Source of the DNA: Verrucomicrobiia bacterium | Lineage (GTDB): Bacteria; Verrucomicrobiota; Verrucomicrobiia; Verrucomicrobiales; Akkermansiaceae | DNA length: 64,000 nt | Direction: 5' to 3' | Assembly: GCA_030432565.1 (NCBI GenBank) | Contig: JAUIGV010000009.1 | Span: 62,001-126,000 of the forward strand | In this document: piece by piece, positions 63,501-64,000 of the stretch | Numbering within the stretch: the stretch's first letter is position 1 | How the letters are laid out: the number at the start of each line of letters is the position of its first letter | Position numbers and translations under genes: made by a program | The notes under the pieces: generated by a model | The model's database searches: none | What the model saw: the letters and a program-made list of their open reading frames with translations, nothing else | Told to the model about the DNA's origin: nothing

Positions 63501-64000
63501 TAAATTGAAGCACCCGGAGTTGCCGAGGTGACTTCGAGTTGAAACGGCTCATCGAAGAAACCTCGCTTATGGCTAAACGAAGTATCTTTTACAAAGCCAA
63601 GGATCGAGTCGTTGTTCGCTTTGCCCGGAGTTGGAGTGGTGAAGTAGGCCGGTTCGGTTTGACCTGTGGCAATTCCAAAGGAGACATCGGTGAACTGTTC
63701 CGGGTAAGCGGGTGTAAAAGCCTGTTGGGCCATCTCTCCCTGTGGATTGACCAAGGCAAGAAACTCACCATCCTGACTCAGGCTGAAATTGGTGTGGAGC
63801 TCCTCGGCCGGATTGCGGAGGTCTTGCCCGCTGGCATAAATTAGAAGGTATCCTCCGGCCGGGATCGAAACGCCGGAAGGGAAACTCCATTTATCGAGGC
63901 TTCCTGCATTGTCGGAGAGGCTCCAACCGTCCAAATCGACACTTGCTGTGCCGGGATTATAGAGCTCGATCCAGTCCGGGCTCTCGCCATTATCGAGGAC
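60524..64000 (-). CDS. CotH/lamin-tail surface protein, N-terminus beyond the window
   Basis: The frame is open to the window edge; a methionine at 63934 is internal, because a lamin-tail strand ('SPDWIELYNPGTASVDLDGW') lies upstream of it. Read from the N-terminal side: lamin-tail domain (64000 to about 63700), chitobiase-like repeat ('GASIYYTTDGSDPG', about 63550-63300), CotH domain (about 63230-62170, with 'GNDHDWYPQHNW' and 'FFMWDNDF'). Next comes a second chitobiase-like repeat ('DLYYTTDGTDPRLEGGG') interrupted by a jelly-roll-like domain (about 61920-61450). A second lamin-tail domain (about 61290-60990) and a beta-rich C-terminus ending 'RIKATMIE' follow. It should be secreted; the signal peptide is outside the window. 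Function unknown; it heads the array with the two-component genes. Confidence 0.82.
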   Translation of the reverse strand, partial: VLDNGESPDWIELYNPGTASVDLDGWSLSDNAGSLDKWSFPSGVSIPAGGYLLIYASGQDLRNPAEELHTNFSLSQDGEFLALVNPQGEMAQQAFTPAYPEQFTDVSFGIATGQTEPAYFTTPTPGKANNDSILGFVKDTSFSHKRGFFDEPFQLEVTSATPGASIYYTTDGSDPGPTSPSVDAPDPNSPPVLSLEVGTTTIVRAYAAKPGFQKTNTDTQSYFFLDEVISNPAMATSVTEHPVWGPQMRDALLEIPTISLVTQEAIPTQPIMSPPEIPVSIEMIFPDGRDGFQLDAGAERFGGQYTVYDKHALRISFKEIYGKKKLKFDLFSDTPYGGDTAVESFDQILLRNGSHDSLFATNYSHSRGVYFRNRYFFDRQLEAGHLSMRGKFVHVYLNGTYYGQHHLMERPNADFMATHLGGEEEEYDIMKGRSGIFVSQGEGTAWNFLNANRNNYEVVKDYMNIDSYIDYMLLNFYGGNDHDWYPQHNWVAGRRRVDGGKFNFFMWDNDFLIRRGGNSTTPSPANTTDNGGPGNMWSTLIRLPEFKTRVADRVQKHFYNGGMLTQERVQSDITELAERVSRTIIPESARWGTKAQQLYTPALFQTYVDWIVDVNAVSRTDIVLGQMRSAGFLPDTAAPEFNQNGGEIPSDFPLLITHTDGDLYYTTDGTDPRLEGGGINPTAQLVEANTLVFPAGSSWKYDDSGSDNGSDWQNSQFDDTTWGEGPAPLGFGNITNTTVATPVNSSIPRKVTVYFRKTFEISNPDSISTGFIDLHADGGAVVYVNGNEVLRDNMPDGVITPETLSTSDGNEGVFDTFSFDGALLSEGENLITVELHNRSAGSSDMVFDLKLSYESNNRTATIPINGTQQIKARVLNEDEWSALNEAVFIGDQPASSSNLVISEIHYNPSDEQGGDSEFIELMNISDQTISLAGVSFTEGITFTFDDSATLPASQQIVLVSDPAAFEAVYGNDFPIGGVYTSRLANNGERITLAGSDGIVIQSLRFNDKSPWPSVADGSGYSLTLASARSNPDPSLPQNWRTSLEIGGSPLFEDSFPLDIQSPEDLLYAVTGSEEPPVLTVTNGQLIFEHQRLHGADSATFVVEYSTDLENWSSEGLTFLDQTDTGIGSSGLPGSKLRWGLPSGLGQRVFARIKATMIE

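Noticed and set aside
1-64000. CRISPR arrays, prophage, integrase, transposase, rRNA or tRNA genes
   Set aside because: None seen on reading through both strands; only small non-autonomous repeats were found.

Overview
The window looks like chromosomal DNA of a member of the Verrucomicrobiota, probably a free-living or marine Verrucomicrobiales-type bacterium. This rests on very large secreted lamin-tail/CotH proteins, a six-member family of terpene-cyclase-like toroid proteins, a PEP-CTERM-like remnant, a 1058-residue SecA, and weak or absent Shine-Dalgarno sequences. It is inferred from gene content; no rRNA or tRNA was seen. Core genes include purL (partial), bioF, fabG, secA, sucCD, glnD, smc, recF, dxs and xseB.

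Layout. 1-635: start of purL. 891-1107: first copy of a MITE-like repeat. 1128-10576: a 2865-residue secreted multidomain protein behind a GH16 beta-glucanase, then a TIM-barrel isomerase-like protein and a cobalamin adenosyltransferase. 12277-18440: four tandem toroid paralogs, with two MITE-like elements between the third and fourth. 18552-24168: sixA, fabG, bioF and secA. 24169-24973: a non-coding stretch with a PEP-CTERM-like remnant. 24974-27082: sucCD. 27340-31421: small membrane proteins, Xaa-Pro aminopeptidase and a hypothetical protein. 31428-36300: glnD, an L,D-transpeptidase and a processive GT2 enzyme. 36508-43638: an SMP-30 protein, smc, a membrane protein, a GT2 enzyme and a MYG1-like protein. 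43653-46367: two more toroid paralogs, divergent from recF. 47792-52235: a SulP transporter facing a MoxR/DUF58/membrane-protein operon. 52441-53709: a PQQ-type beta-propeller. 53891-64000: one long minus-strand array of a CotH protein (partial), an NtrB-like kinase, an NtrC-like regulator, a membrane protein, xseB and dxs.

The most unusual content is of three kinds. (1) Six paralogous alpha/alpha-toroid proteins occur in two loci and two architectures, one anchored by an N-terminal membrane helix and Gly/Asp-rich stalk and one with only a signal peptide. Two of them share about 540 bp of almost identical 5' DNA, as after gene conversion. (2) In the giant surface proteins, a recurring jelly-roll-like domain lies inside other beta-sandwich repeats; in the 2865-residue protein two repeats carry the same pair of domain types in opposite order. 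(3) Two MITE-like elements of about 210 bp lie beside the toroid cluster, one ending on the stop codon of a toroid gene. No CRISPR array, prophage or transposase gene was recognised.
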